From the NCBI GenBank assembly GCA_028554795.2, contig CM068838.1, positions 92,090,974-92,154,973 on the forward strand: a stretch of 64,000 nucleotides of DNA, given 5' to 3'. Below the pieces are notes generated by a model. That model was not told where the DNA came from, made no database searches, and worked only from the letters and a program-made list of their open reading frames with translations. Source of the stretch: Sinohyriopsis cumingii. Lineage: Eukaryota > Mollusca > Bivalvia > Unionida > Unionidae. The translations under genes were made by a program, and so were the position numbers. Every line of letters begins with the position of its first letter. Position 1 is the first letter of the stretch. Below are positions 1-16,903 of the stretch, one piece after another.

Positions 1-528
1 GTAAAAAGACATCATCTTTATACAGGGTGAAAGAGGTACAGAGTTTCTTGCGTGAATGTAACTTTTATGTAAAATTTGATCAAAAGTGAAAGGGGTGGGC
101 TCGATTTTGAAAATTATTGGGAGGTTAGTTGCGAATTAAGCTCTTGTATGTTTGAACGTATATAAGTTTCTCTGTCTGTATATGAGAACAAACGTAAATT
201 ATGTACCCATATATTGATTTCTCCATTAGACATACCTCATTGTGCCAGATTTCAGTGATGTTATATTACAAATCATTCATTGTTTTCAGTGAATGGTTAA
301 TTGCCGTGCATATTCATTCACTGTATTTAGTGGATGGTAAATTACTCTTTATAATCAATCACTGCATTTAATGTGTGGTTAATTACTCTGTATGATCATT
401 CACTTAATGTAATGTATGGTTAATACTCAGAACAGCTATTCACTATATTCAACGGTTGGCTAATTACTCTGTATTTACTGGATGGTTAATTACCCTTTAT
501 GACTGGTACAATAATTCTTGTGTAATAG
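1..528. repeat. Intron or upstream DNA with degenerate ~60-bp repeats
   Basis: No coding sequence is supported here. From about 285 to 505 the phrase ATTCACTGTATTTAGTGGAT followed by a GGTTAATTACTCTGTAT-like string recurs in diverged form about four times, so this is an old, decayed tandem repeat. The interval ends at a splice acceptor (TGTGTAATAG, AG at 527-528). Confidence 0.55.
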
Positions 529-8518
<7,990 letters not shown>

Positions 8519-8569
8519 AAAACAATTGAAGTCATATATCAATTTTTTTAGCTATATATATAATTGTAG

Positions 8570-8720
8570 AATTGTGTAAAGTTTACATGCTGTGTTAATG
8601 AGTTACATTCTGTGATAGTTTAGTTTACATCCTGTTCTAAGCGAGTTTTCCACTGTGATATGTTAGTGTACATGATGTTGTTAGTATGTTTTCCACTGTG
8701 ATATTTTAGTTTACATAGTG
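8570..8720. repeat. Degenerate repeat left of the Polinton
   Basis: Diverged units built around GTTTACAT, CACTGTGATA and TTTTCCACTGTGATA. A related piece (TTCCACTGACATGTTAGTTTACATC) lies on the other side of the Polinton at about 25265-25350, so the element probably landed in or beside an existing repeat tract. Confidence 0.55.
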
Positions 8721-8970
8721 GCCTTTACATAAGCCCTGCACCTGTATGATATTGACTGGCAGTTTAGGGACTGATATCGCCAATTCATTAAAACATGCAC
8801 AAATCTACAGACAATCTTGTCTGCACACATTGGTGTACATTTTATACACTTAACGGTATGAGCCACCGTCGGCTGAAGGGTTCTTTTTTAACGACATGCA
8901 CACAACATTTCCTGATCAAATCCTATGTTTGGCGATTAGTAAATCCACGAGGTATCACGACCCTCTGTCC

Positions 8971-8975
8971 TATGG
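8971..8975. other. Target-site duplication, left (TATGG)
   Basis: TATGG immediately precedes the left TIR, and the same five bases follow the right TIR at 25073-25077. Outer neighbours differ (C on the left, C after the right copy), so 5 bp is the supported length. Confidence 0.75.
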
Positions 8976-9200
8976 AGCAGCAGAGGGGGCGAACAGACCG
9001 ACTTTGGAAGCGTCCAAAAACCGAAATAAGCCTTCCTAAAAAAAGAATTAATAACTTTAAAAATCAAAATAACTAACTACAGAGGCTCTCAGAGAGTTTT
9101 CCTCTGGGTTAGTCCACGTTATTCCTCCAACTAAAAACTTGTCGATGGCGAGTATATTACAAAAAACAAACCAACTTGAGGTCCCGCCCCTCTGCTGCTA
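8976..9200 (+). repeat. Polinton left terminal inverted repeat
   Basis: 225 bp, matching the reverse complement of 24843-25072 with roughly ten substitutions or small indels. Its outer end starts AGCAGCAGAGGGGGCG and its inner end is CGCCCCTCTGCTGCT, so the TIR is itself bounded by a short inverted copy of its own terminus. The ATPase stop codon lies only 6 bp inside it. Confidence 0.95.
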
Positions 9201-9205
9201 TTAAT

Positions 9206-9875
9206 TTATCCAAATATTTTATCAAGTCCAATACGATATCTTGTTCTAGGATCGTGCAAATGTATTGTTATAAATCCATGCGGAGTAGCTTGCGCTCGTG
9301 AAAAGAAATTTTTAAATTTAATTATATCCATGTCACCGCTGCACCAAGTTTGATGAATATTTCTCATTGTGTGTGTATCAACTCCATTAAACACAGCTAA
9401 AATATTACAGTTATCTCTGATCACTTTTGGTATTTGTGTGTATCGTTGAGTAACATAAATGACATCGGTGTTTTTATGTCTACCTCGAGGAAAAATCCTA
9501 GCTGGAGTTGATTGTTTATCCAGCATCACATCATCGTATACAACTAGATTATTAATAAATCCGTCTGTGGAATCAACTGATGGTGCTTCCTCAATATCGG
9601 TTATAAACTCGATAACATCGTTATCCGCGTTTTCATTCAAAATCCTTGAGCACATTATAACATCGTTGATCATCAACTGACGGGATTTCCAAATACAATT
9701 TATCCCACTTTACCCATCTCATTATAAGATTGAGTAACAACTGTGTCTTTCCACTTCCAGATGGTCCTATTATTATCATTCTGATGGAATTTGGTAACGC
9801 AGGATGGTGCTTGACAGGTTCTCGTTTTCTTGTCGCTGAAAAATCAATTATATCCATGCTGTATAAAATATCCAT
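9206..9875 (-). CDS. Polinton packaging ATPase (FtsK/HerA, A32-like), frameshifted
   Basis: Family members are thought to pump genome DNA into capsids. Walker A (GPSGSGKT) lies in the upstream segment. Walker B (LVVYDDVML) and a sensor-like YVTQRY lie in the downstream segment, which runs to the stop at 9206-9208. The two segments are in different frames: the first ends at a TGA at 9633-9635, beside short T4/A4 runs. Start candidates are ATG at 9875 or 9857. The 9875 ATG lies inside a CCATGG palindrome (9872-9877) that also holds the start of the opposite-strand zinc-ribbon gene. The protein would be about 220 residues, normal for Polinton ATPases. Confidence 0.85.
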
Positions 9876-10077
9876 GGATTTATATTGTGTGAAGTGCAGG
9901 ACGCGTATCCCGACGGATACACTAACAACTATTACCACAAAAAATAATAGATCAGCGGTTATGGGTAAGTGTACGCGGTGTGGTACAAAGAAATTTAAAT
10001 TTATTCCCGGTGAAAAACCAAAATCAAAGTCAAGTAAAAAAAAAGGCAACGAGGAGGTGATATTGCAGCAAAATTAA
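9874..10077 (+). CDS. Zinc-ribbon protein (DUF5679-like)
   Basis: 67 residues from ATG 9874 to TAA at 10075-10077. Two CxxC knuckles (CVKC and CTRC) about 30 residues apart form a predicted zinc ribbon, followed by a Lys/Ser-rich tail. Short DUF5679-type ribbons are frequent in adintovirus-like elements, often next to or fused with the phospholipase-like module found here just downstream. The tail contains an A9 run (10036-10044), and one alternative frame after the run leads into the phospholipase-like region, so the present stop may reflect an indel there. The start codon overlaps that of the divergent ATPase. Confidence 0.7.
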   Translation: MDLYCVKCRTRIPTDTLTTITTKNNRSAVMGKCTRCGTKKFKFIPGEKPKSKSSKKKGNEEVILQQN

Positions 10078-10411
10078 TAAAATTACCCGGGACTCCGTGA
10101 GCTAAATACCCAGGAGAAAAACACCTACCAGGATATAATTATTGCGGTCCTGGTACTCGACTCGATATCAGGCTTGATAATCAGGATCAACCAAAACCAG
10201 GCGAGGAACCAATAAACGCTATTGATAAAGCATGTCATGCTCATGATGTTGCGTATAAAAGCAATGATCTACAACATAGGCATATTGCAGATGTGAAATT
10301 AATTTATACGCTAAATTCTATAAAAATAAAAATATCAAAGAATCACTAGCTAATTGGTTAGTAAGATCCGCGATGAAAGGTAAATTAGCGCTAGGGGCTG
10401 GTAATGTATAA
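10046..10411 (+). pseudogene. Phospholipase A2-like ORF (parvovirus-VP1-type), broken
   Basis: Without an ATG of its own, this region encodes a calcium-loop-like YCGPGT and, about 35 residues later, the catalytic-type HDVAYK with the preceding Asp/Cys (DKACHAHD). This is the signature of the PLA2 module used by parvoviruses and found in many adintovirus-like elements. In the family it is proposed to act on membranes during entry. Breaks visible: an in-frame TGA at 10098-10100, a frame change near 10310 (the first frame stops at 10347-10349), and the upstream join at the A9 run. The last frame ends TAA 10409-10411, directly abutting the integrase ATG. Confidence 0.75.
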
Positions 10412-11380
10412 ATGAAATCGATTTATTATTCACCAGTTGGATACTGGAAAGGTAACGCAAGGATTAGTAAACTCGCCGAGGCAACAAAAGTTACACGTGT
10501 TACTGCTAAAGCGTGGTTATCCAAACAGGCAATATGGCAAATTTACCTACCACCACCGAAACAAATTCAGTACGCGTATTTCGATGTTAGTGTTCCTAAT
10601 GAAGTTCATCAAGCTGATATTCTGTTTTTACCACATGATACTGTACGTAGAAAAACGTACAAATACGCGCTAACCGTTGTTGATGTTGCAAGTAGATATA
10701 AAGAAGCAGAGCCGTTGTCAACAAAGACAGCTGCTGAAGTTGCTTCTGCGTTTAAACGAATGTATCAACGAGGATCCGGACCACAACGTGGTCTACGATG
10801 GCCACAGCTGTTACAAGTTGATCCTGGCAAGGAATTTCTTGGTCCAGTATCATCGTTGATGAAGCAACATAATGTCAAAATACGACGAGGACATACTGCA
10901 ATTCATCGTGATCAGGCAATTGTTGAACGATTTAATCGAACACTTGCTGAGCGGTTATTTGGATATCAATACGCGAAGGAATTTATTCAAGATAAAAGAT
11001 CTCGTGAATGCGTGGCAAGATTACCAAATGTGATAACTGCATTAAATAATGAGATTACTCGAACAACCAACATGAAACCTATTCATGCAATTACAAAAGT
11101 GCATATACCAATACAACGACGTGATTTTTCAACACAGCCAGTATTAGGTAATATCACTGTAAGATATTTATATGAGTCCGGTGAACTTGAAGGTGGTAAA
11201 AAAAGAGCGACTGATCCTATTTGCAGTATTACGACGCACAAGATATCCACCGTGACAAGATCGTCAGGTAGACCCGCAATCTACAGACTGGATTCAACTG
11301 CTCCTCAACGTGGATTTGTACGTGAACAATTACAAGTAATTCCCGAGGATACACAATTACCACCGCGATCACTTAACTAG
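10412..11380 (+). CDS. Polinton integrase (retroviral-type DDE), intact
   Basis: 322 residues, uninterrupted from ATG to TAG. An N-terminal helical region holds KAWLSKQAIWQIY. The RNase-H-fold core carries the catalytic triad D69 (HQAD), D137 (QVDPGKEF) and E172 (VERFNRTL), with 34 residues between D137 and E172. A basic C-terminal part follows. The enzyme joins element ends to target DNA. Its stop overlaps the end of the convergent polymerase/helicase/HNH gene (TAA at 11373-11375). It is the only large gene of the element with no visible lesion. Confidence 0.93.
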   Translation: MKSIYYSPVGYWKGNARISKLAEATKVTRVTAKAWLSKQAIWQIYLPPPKQIQYAYFDVSVPNEVHQADILFLPHDTVRRKTYKYALTVVDVASRYKEAEPLSTKTAAEVASAFKRMYQRGSGPQRGLRWPQLLQVDPGKEFLGPVSSLMKQHNVKIRRGHTAIHRDQAIVERFNRTLAERLFGYQYAKEFIQDKRSRECVARLPNVITALNNEITRTTNMKPIHAITKVHIPIQRRDFSTQPVLGNITVRYLYESGELEGGKKRATDPICSITTHKISTVTRSSGRPAIYRLDSTAPQRGFVREQLQVIPEDTQLPPRSLN

Positions 11381-11600
11381 CACCCCTGCGTCGATTACAC
11401 TCAAGACAGGTCAACATGATATTTTCTCGTGTATGACCAAGATTATTTTTTCTATCTACGGTAAATTGTCTTGGATCATTTTTCAGATACCGCCATAACA
11501 TTATACAATTACAACTTGCACAATTATTATACTGTTGTTGTTTCAGCGCATTAATAAAATCAACTTCAAGATCAAAATCGCGGTTTTTTTTTTGTTACTT
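11373..11600 (-). other. HNH nuclease module at the end of the polymerase/helicase gene
   Basis: About 70 codons after the T10 run. Two CxxC-type pairs (NCASC and TCLECNRR) bracket FTVDRKNNLGHTREN, where the Asp-Arg and His-Thr resemble the HNH core. It lies in a different frame from the helicase segment that ends at 11543, the switch falling in the 10-T tract at 11584-11593. Similar Cys-bound HNH modules nick or cut DNA. Confidence 0.7.
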
Positions 11601-14600
11601 TGTTTATAACCAGATAATTTTTTTCTTATTATATCATTTAGACATTCGTCAATATTATCGTTGATCACTGACGAGTCCATGACGATTCTCCGCAGTTGAG
11701 ATATTTTTCTAACTCGAGACACTGCAAGATAAACTAAGTTCGACCATTCGATACGGTCATCAACGATCAAAACAACTGTATCAGTAATAGTTAATCCCTG
11801 AGATGAATGAATCGTCATCGCGTATCCAAGCGTCCACGGGGATTTATCAGCATGTAGAGCATCTTCAACAACATCAACATCAACTGCAACAATATCATTC
11901 AACACAAGATTCTGTTTCCTTGACTCTGTCAAATGTCCTGGTATATCAACGTCAATATTTTGCCGTCGCGTATCTGCTGGTCGATAACATAACGGAACTG
12001 GCAACGTTGGAAACTTTTCTCGTTGTAACTGAAACAACTCATGTTGAAGTGTATCACGAACTATCTTTCTACTTGCAACTATCAAATCGTTTGGTCTCCA
12101 CGTTTGCAGAAAGTCTTTCTTTGGTGTTTCTGAAATTATCTCGCGCATTACTTCACACTGAATTTTATTCGGTTGTAGTCTGCATCAAGTGCTCTATGAT
12201 CATCAGTTATTTCTTCATAGTAATCAACGAAATTTTTCAGCCAATCATGTGGAGATGGTCCAACTACGGGTGGTTGTTGACCATGATCGCCGCACATTAT
12301 CACAGCAGTATTTCTTGTTAATAACCAATCAAGAAATATTTTTAATGTTTCTAGCGGTACAGTGCATATTGCATCCCATATTATGATCCTTGGAATATAT
12401 TTTTCTCCCATCCTTAACGATGTCCATGTATCACCCTTCCATCGGAAAAAGCTGTGATAAGTACATGATTGTACTCCTCGTTGTTTCATTTCTCGCGCGA
12501 GTCTGTGTGTAGGTGTTAGCACAATCATATCTGAATTCTGAAATAGTTCGATAGCTGGAGTGGTTTTACCAGAACCGCCAGGTCCGTTTAGATAAACTGT
12601 TTTGTGTCTAGTTATTGGATCGTATACCGATGGTAACAACCAAGTTGTCGACGATAGTTTTGATGTTTGATATTTTTTACAGTAAATATTTTTAACCGCA
12701 ACATCAGCGGATTCGGAATAATTAAGTACATTTTCCTTTTTTATTCTCCATGAACCCCACGATGCACAAGCGTCTATGTTTAATTTTTCTAACAGTATTG
12801 AATATTTTTTTACTTATATAAAACGAATCCGTAGCAACTCTGACAGCAAACTCAAAAACCTTATTTATCATCGATAATAAATTTATCGAAACGTACGCTA
12901 ACATTGAAGATCTTAAATGAGTAAACTGCGGTGACTCACCGTCCATGCAGCTCACAATTGTACCTAGTTTATTTCCATTTGGCAAGAAAGCTATTTCTCG
13001 ACTTATAAACGTGTTCTTATTCGTTGTATCAGCGATTATGAAATCTAACTCAGCATCGTCCATGATCAATCTTGTACAATGTCGTTTATGATCATATGAT
13101 CCTCCTTGGGTGAACTTGCCAATTATTTTTCTACCAAGATCTTTTGTGATCTTATTTTCATAATCAGTTTTATCCGGGTTTTCATCATCAGAATATTCCT
13201 TTTTGTTGTGGTAACCAAACTTCGGTTTGTTTTCGATATGACATAATTGCTTCGCTGATCGTCAGCGATATTAATATCGCACAATCAAGCATATACCGTA
13301 ATAGAACTATTGGTCCACATTTTTTCTGAAAAATGTTTTCCAAACCAAACATAACAAATTGGATGAAGTCCTTTAGCAAACTCGAATGACTCGATACAAG
13401 CGAATCCAGTCAGGTCAAAATCCGGTAATGGTCCATTTATCGATACTCGCGTCATTTCGTGCGTCGGATGACCGAATCTTTTACAGTATACAGAACAATC
13501 TCCCATCCCGAGAAAACTTCCGGGATAACACGCGACCATATCAACTGAAATAACATCTCTGTGATCGTATTTAGTATTCCACAATCCTCCGTGTCCATAT
13601 TCGACACAGCTGGATACTATGTCATCAAGAAAATCAAACCTAGTTGGTTTCCACGAATTTTTCTCTCTAGCAAAATGAGCCGCAACTGACGGAACAGTAA
13701 AACAGTTGCTCAATAGTTCGTCAGTATCATCAGTATATTGAAGTGCAAGATTTTTCATTTTCTCGTGAAGAAGATCTGTTCGATAAATAACGCCATTTGG
13801 TCTCACAAACTGATCAAATTTATTTTTGTCTTCCATATCTGATTCGTCGTTAGAACTCTGAAATAACCATACTGACACAGGATCGTTTTTACTTATTTCG
13901 TTAATAAAATCAAACATATCTCCATCAGAATTATCTATGGGATAACATTTAACAGTTCGATCTCGTGGAAATATTGTTACTGCGCTAGTCCACGCGTGTG
14001 CGTTATGATCAATAATTTAAATCGAAGCTCCTTTTGATTTATATTTTGATTCATACAAAATCTCTTCTGTTATCGTCGCTACGGTTATTGGAAATTTTAT
14101 TTTATTTTTCTAACTCAGCGACATCTTTGATAGATGCACCGGTATCTTTAACCATTTCTCCCCACGTGTTTATTATTTTACGTCTTTTATCCGTTAGACC
14201 GTTTCCACGAGTCGAAACGGTAAAATGTTCTGTTACCCGTTCAGCTATACAGTTTATTTTTGAAAATTTCATCGGCACCAGTTTATCAACGCTAGGTTTT
14301 TCATTTATCACATTGATTCCATAAATAACTGCTGTTACAGGATATGCTCGTTCATAATACGGTTTGTCAATACCTGTCAATAGACCTGGTTTGTAATCTT
14401 TACTTAGTACGACAGTTTTTTATTATTGTGGACAGGATCATATTTGTCACGGATAATCCAATCATCTGTTTCTGTTAGCACGACAAATTTTATTCTGAAA
14501 AGATATTTGCGATTGTCAAGGTAGTTAATGATAATTGCTGCTCGTTTGTCGTTCATCATAGCGTCGATGATATCTTTGTTGCGTATAATCTTGAACGTTG

Positions 14601-14781
14601 ACCAGACATGAAATGCACCATCTGTACGAAATTCTTTCTTGGCGTCGTGAATTTTATTAATCAAACTTTTATTTTTCGGATCAACCAGGTCTTGCATCGG
14701 TAGGTCAGGAGATATTCTGTCGAGATTAAATTTATCTGCTTTCCAAGGCTTTATTCGGGATAATCTATCGAATTCGTTCAT
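11373..14781 (-). CDS. Family-B DNA polymerase / SF1 helicase / HNH nuclease composite gene, multiply frameshifted
   Basis: About 1,130 codons read leftwards from ATG 14781. The N-terminal region is of unclear function. The polymerase palm has a motif-A-like SVDMVACYP (~13.48 kb) and a motif-C-like VATDSFYI (~12.83 kb). The SF1 (Pif1/RecD-like) helicase has Walker A GPGGSGKTT (~12.58 kb), IIIWDA at Walker B with Ala where Glu is usual, HSSQGLT and VYLAVSRV (motifs V and VI). A C-terminal zinc-bound HNH module has paired Cys (CASC, CLECN) and terminates at 11373. Breaks: frame changes near 14416-14421 (T6), 14102-14109, 13320-13325 (T6), 13200-13204 (T5), ~12735 (T6), ~12150-12175 and 11584-11593 (T10), plus an in-frame TAA at 14017-14019. 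No intergenic gap or start signal separates the modules, so they look like one polypeptide. Confidence 0.8.
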
Positions 14782-14839
14782 ATTATATTTCAAACAAATA
14801 TTTAAATTAAAATATTATCTGTGTCAATGCAAATGGCTC

Positions 14840-15122
14840 ATGGTGGGTTCATTGACTCGTATTAATAAATCCTGTAAAAAGGAATTCTGTGGACAACACA
14901 TGCAAAACGTTCACCGTGAAAGCTTAGGACCAATACCATGTCTGTGATGTGGTGCTGGAGTACGAGGAAAACACAGCTGTGTGCGTGTTGTGATGGTAAA
15001 CGATACAGAAAGCTTAAAAGCTGTTATGACAAAAAAAAAAAAATAACGACCCTGACAGAGTCAATAACAACGCTATAAAATTCGTGGAGGATTATCTAAC
15101 TAAGTTTTCAGACAAATTATGA
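14840..15122 (+). pseudogene. Small Cys/His (zinc-finger-like) protein, broken
   Basis: From ATG 14840 the frame encodes KSCKKEFCGQH and later PIPCL, then CGAGVRGKHSC. The CxxxxCxxH and CxxC-like spacing suggests a small zinc-binding protein. An in-frame TGA at 14945-14947 interrupts the second knuckle. An A13 run (15031-15043) is followed by TAA at 15044-15046, while another frame after the run stays open to TGA 15120-15122. I cannot assign a function. It precedes the HNH gene on the same strand by about 24 bp. Confidence 0.5.
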
Positions 15123-15145
15123 TTTAAACAAATAATATTATTATA

Positions 15146-15639
15146 ATGAACCACGAGTAAAGCATCCTATAATAACAAACTACGAATCAAATCGTGATGG
15201 CTTGACAAGAATATGCAGGTTGAAGAGACCAGTTGGTACTGTTATTAATACTGGTTATCTAATGTTTACTGTTAGGAAGAAAACTTATCTGCGTCATCGT
15301 TTCACATATGAGTGTTTCTTCGGAGTGATCAAAGATGGTCTTATGATCGATCGCATCAACGGCGTGAAAACCGACAATAATTTATCCAATCTTCAGGCCA
15401 CTACACAAAGCGAAAACTCTGCACGGGGAAGTACTGGTAAATATGAAAAAACGGTTGCAAGGAGGGTAGTTAAATCCCTCAACGCAGAGACCGGTGAAGA
15501 GAAAAATTTTCAATCAATGTATTCTGCTGCGAAATACTTTGATATTAACTCGCGTGTGGTAAAATACGTCGGAGAAAATATGACCAAATCCACTCTTTCC
15601 AAAAAATATGAACAAAATATCATCTTCCAATATCAATAA
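15146..15639 (+). CDS. HNH endonuclease-like protein (NUMOD/AP2-type)
   Basis: The main frame (open to TAA 15637-15639) has RHRFTYECFFG, then MIDRINGVKTDNNLSNLQ, the HNH_3-type core of phage and Polinton-associated nucleases in which the usual His is here Arg (IDRING rather than IDHxNG). A helical region with FQSMYSAAKYF, like a NUMOD DNA-binding repeat, follows. The likely start ATG 15146 is one base out of frame with the body (the first frame stops within five codons), so a small indel lies near the start; the body could otherwise begin at TTG 15202. Its role in the element is unknown; related proteins nick DNA. Confidence 0.7.
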
Positions 15640-16228
15640 TGGAGATAAACTATCATCTTTAGCAATTAATTACCTCAAATTATATTTATTAACCATTTAT
15701 TTAATGTTTTATTCTATATCGCTAAAAATATATATTTCAGTGTATTTAAGGGAAATAACTCCGTTAAGTATATTCATGTAATGAAGTTATCTCTCTTTGA
15801 CCATGTCACAGACCCGCAGACATATTTACGATAAAATATCAGGCTTGTAAATAAATAATTTTTTTTCGTTAATTATCTTTGTTATGTTAGGTGAAACCCC
15901 GTAATATTGTATCATAAATTGGATAAATTGTTCTTTTTTTTAGTCTATGTTAAAAATATAAATTTCAGTGTATTTAAGAGAGATAACTCCGTTGAGTATA
16001 TTCATGTAATGAAGTTATCTCCCTTCGACCATGTCACGAAGCCACAACATTTTCTAAATTATTTTTAGGTATATCTGATTTTGTTAGGTAAAAATAAATA
16101 TATTGTATAACGTACTCTGAATTCATATGCTCAGATTTAAAATTCAGTTGTATCGAAAAACACAAAATATTGCTTTCTTCGGTCATAACTGTTAACTGTT
16201 AACTATATAATAACTTCTGAAACGTATA
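15640..16228. repeat. AT-rich spacer with an ~85-bp direct repeat
   Basis: Two copies (about 15726-15808 and 15950-16035) share TTTCAGTGTATTTAAG then GATAACTCCGTTGAGTATATT and ATGAAGTTATCTC. Within each, GGGAAATAACTCC and GAAGTTATCTCTC form a potential stem around a ~20-nt loop. No coding sequence is seen. Confidence 0.75.
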
Positions 16229-16483
16229 TTGTTAGATGATTCGATAGCTCAGTTGATAACGTATCTGACCGTGATACTTGAGGTCCCAGGATCGAATCCC
16301 ATGACTGACAACTGTCGGTGGTTCATGCATATTAGCGAATTTATAAATAATTGGGGCCCCGCCAGCCCCTCTACGCTCAACAGAACCCCTTCAACCACAC
16401 GTCACCGGTGGTGGATACATGTTTTGTATCACCCACGGGCTGGTTATTGGGGGGTGTTCTGTTGAGCGTGAAAAATGGCCCCA
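16229..16483 (+). ncRNA. tRNA-like box A/B followed by a pseudoknot-type inverted-repeat region
   Basis: TAGCTCAGTTGATA (16245-16258) and GGATCGAATCC (16289-16299) resemble internal pol III boxes A and B, but acceptor and T stems do not pair, so this is not a tRNA. Downstream are three paired segments: TGGGGCC (16352-16358) with GGCCCCA (16477-16483); CCAGCCC (16362-16368) with GGGCTGG (16437-16443); and ACGCTCAACAGAAC (from 16373) with its complement at 16451-16469. The last two interleave, as in a pseudoknot. Either a SINE/MITE fragment or a small structured RNA gene would fit. A TTTT at 16422 could end a pol III transcript early. Confidence 0.4.
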
Positions 16484-16750
16484 TATATGTTTGTGCCGTC
16501 CTTAATTAAGATTTCAGTCATTATATATATTTCATGTCATTCATTCATTGTATATGTTTGTGCCGTCCTTAATTAAGATTTCATTCATTGTATATATTTC
16601 ATGTCACTCATTCATTGTATATGTTTGTGCCGTCCTTAATTAAGATTGTCATTCATTTATTGTACATATTTCATGTCATTCATTCATTGTATATGTTTGT
16701 GCCGTCCTTAATTAAGATTGTCATTCATTCATTGTATATATTTCATGTAC
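16484..16750. repeat. Tandem repeat, ~67-bp unit, four copies
   Basis: ATATGTTTGTGCCGTCCTTA occurs at about 16484, 16551, 16617 and 16689, each followed by ATTAAGATT and TTCATTCATTGTATAT-type sequence. The array lies inside the Polinton and is non-coding. A pair of related ~38-bp segments (ACTCGAATAGAGGTTCA and ACTCGATTAGGGGTTCA) follows up to 16865. Confidence 0.85.
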
Positions 16751-16903
16751 CTACTGAACTTGGTAAAACACTCGAATAGAGGTTCATGTGGGGATTATCA
16801 TTCATCATAGATGTTGTGTTGTGCCCCTCCTGAGTTCGCTAAAGCACTCGATTAGGGGTTCACACATGCTTTTTTGATTTAAATAAATATATACCGTATA
16901 ATA

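Noticed and set aside
9206-9645. Programmed ribosomal frameshift in the ATPase
   Set aside because: No convincing slippery heptamer plus downstream structure was seen, and similar 1-nt breaks occur in most genes of the element.
16237-16310. Functional tRNA gene
   Set aside because: Boxes A and B are present but acceptor, anticodon and T stems do not pair.
16229-16465. 78-codon open frame over the pol III-like region
   Set aside because: It crosses structured non-coding sequence and has no protein-like composition.
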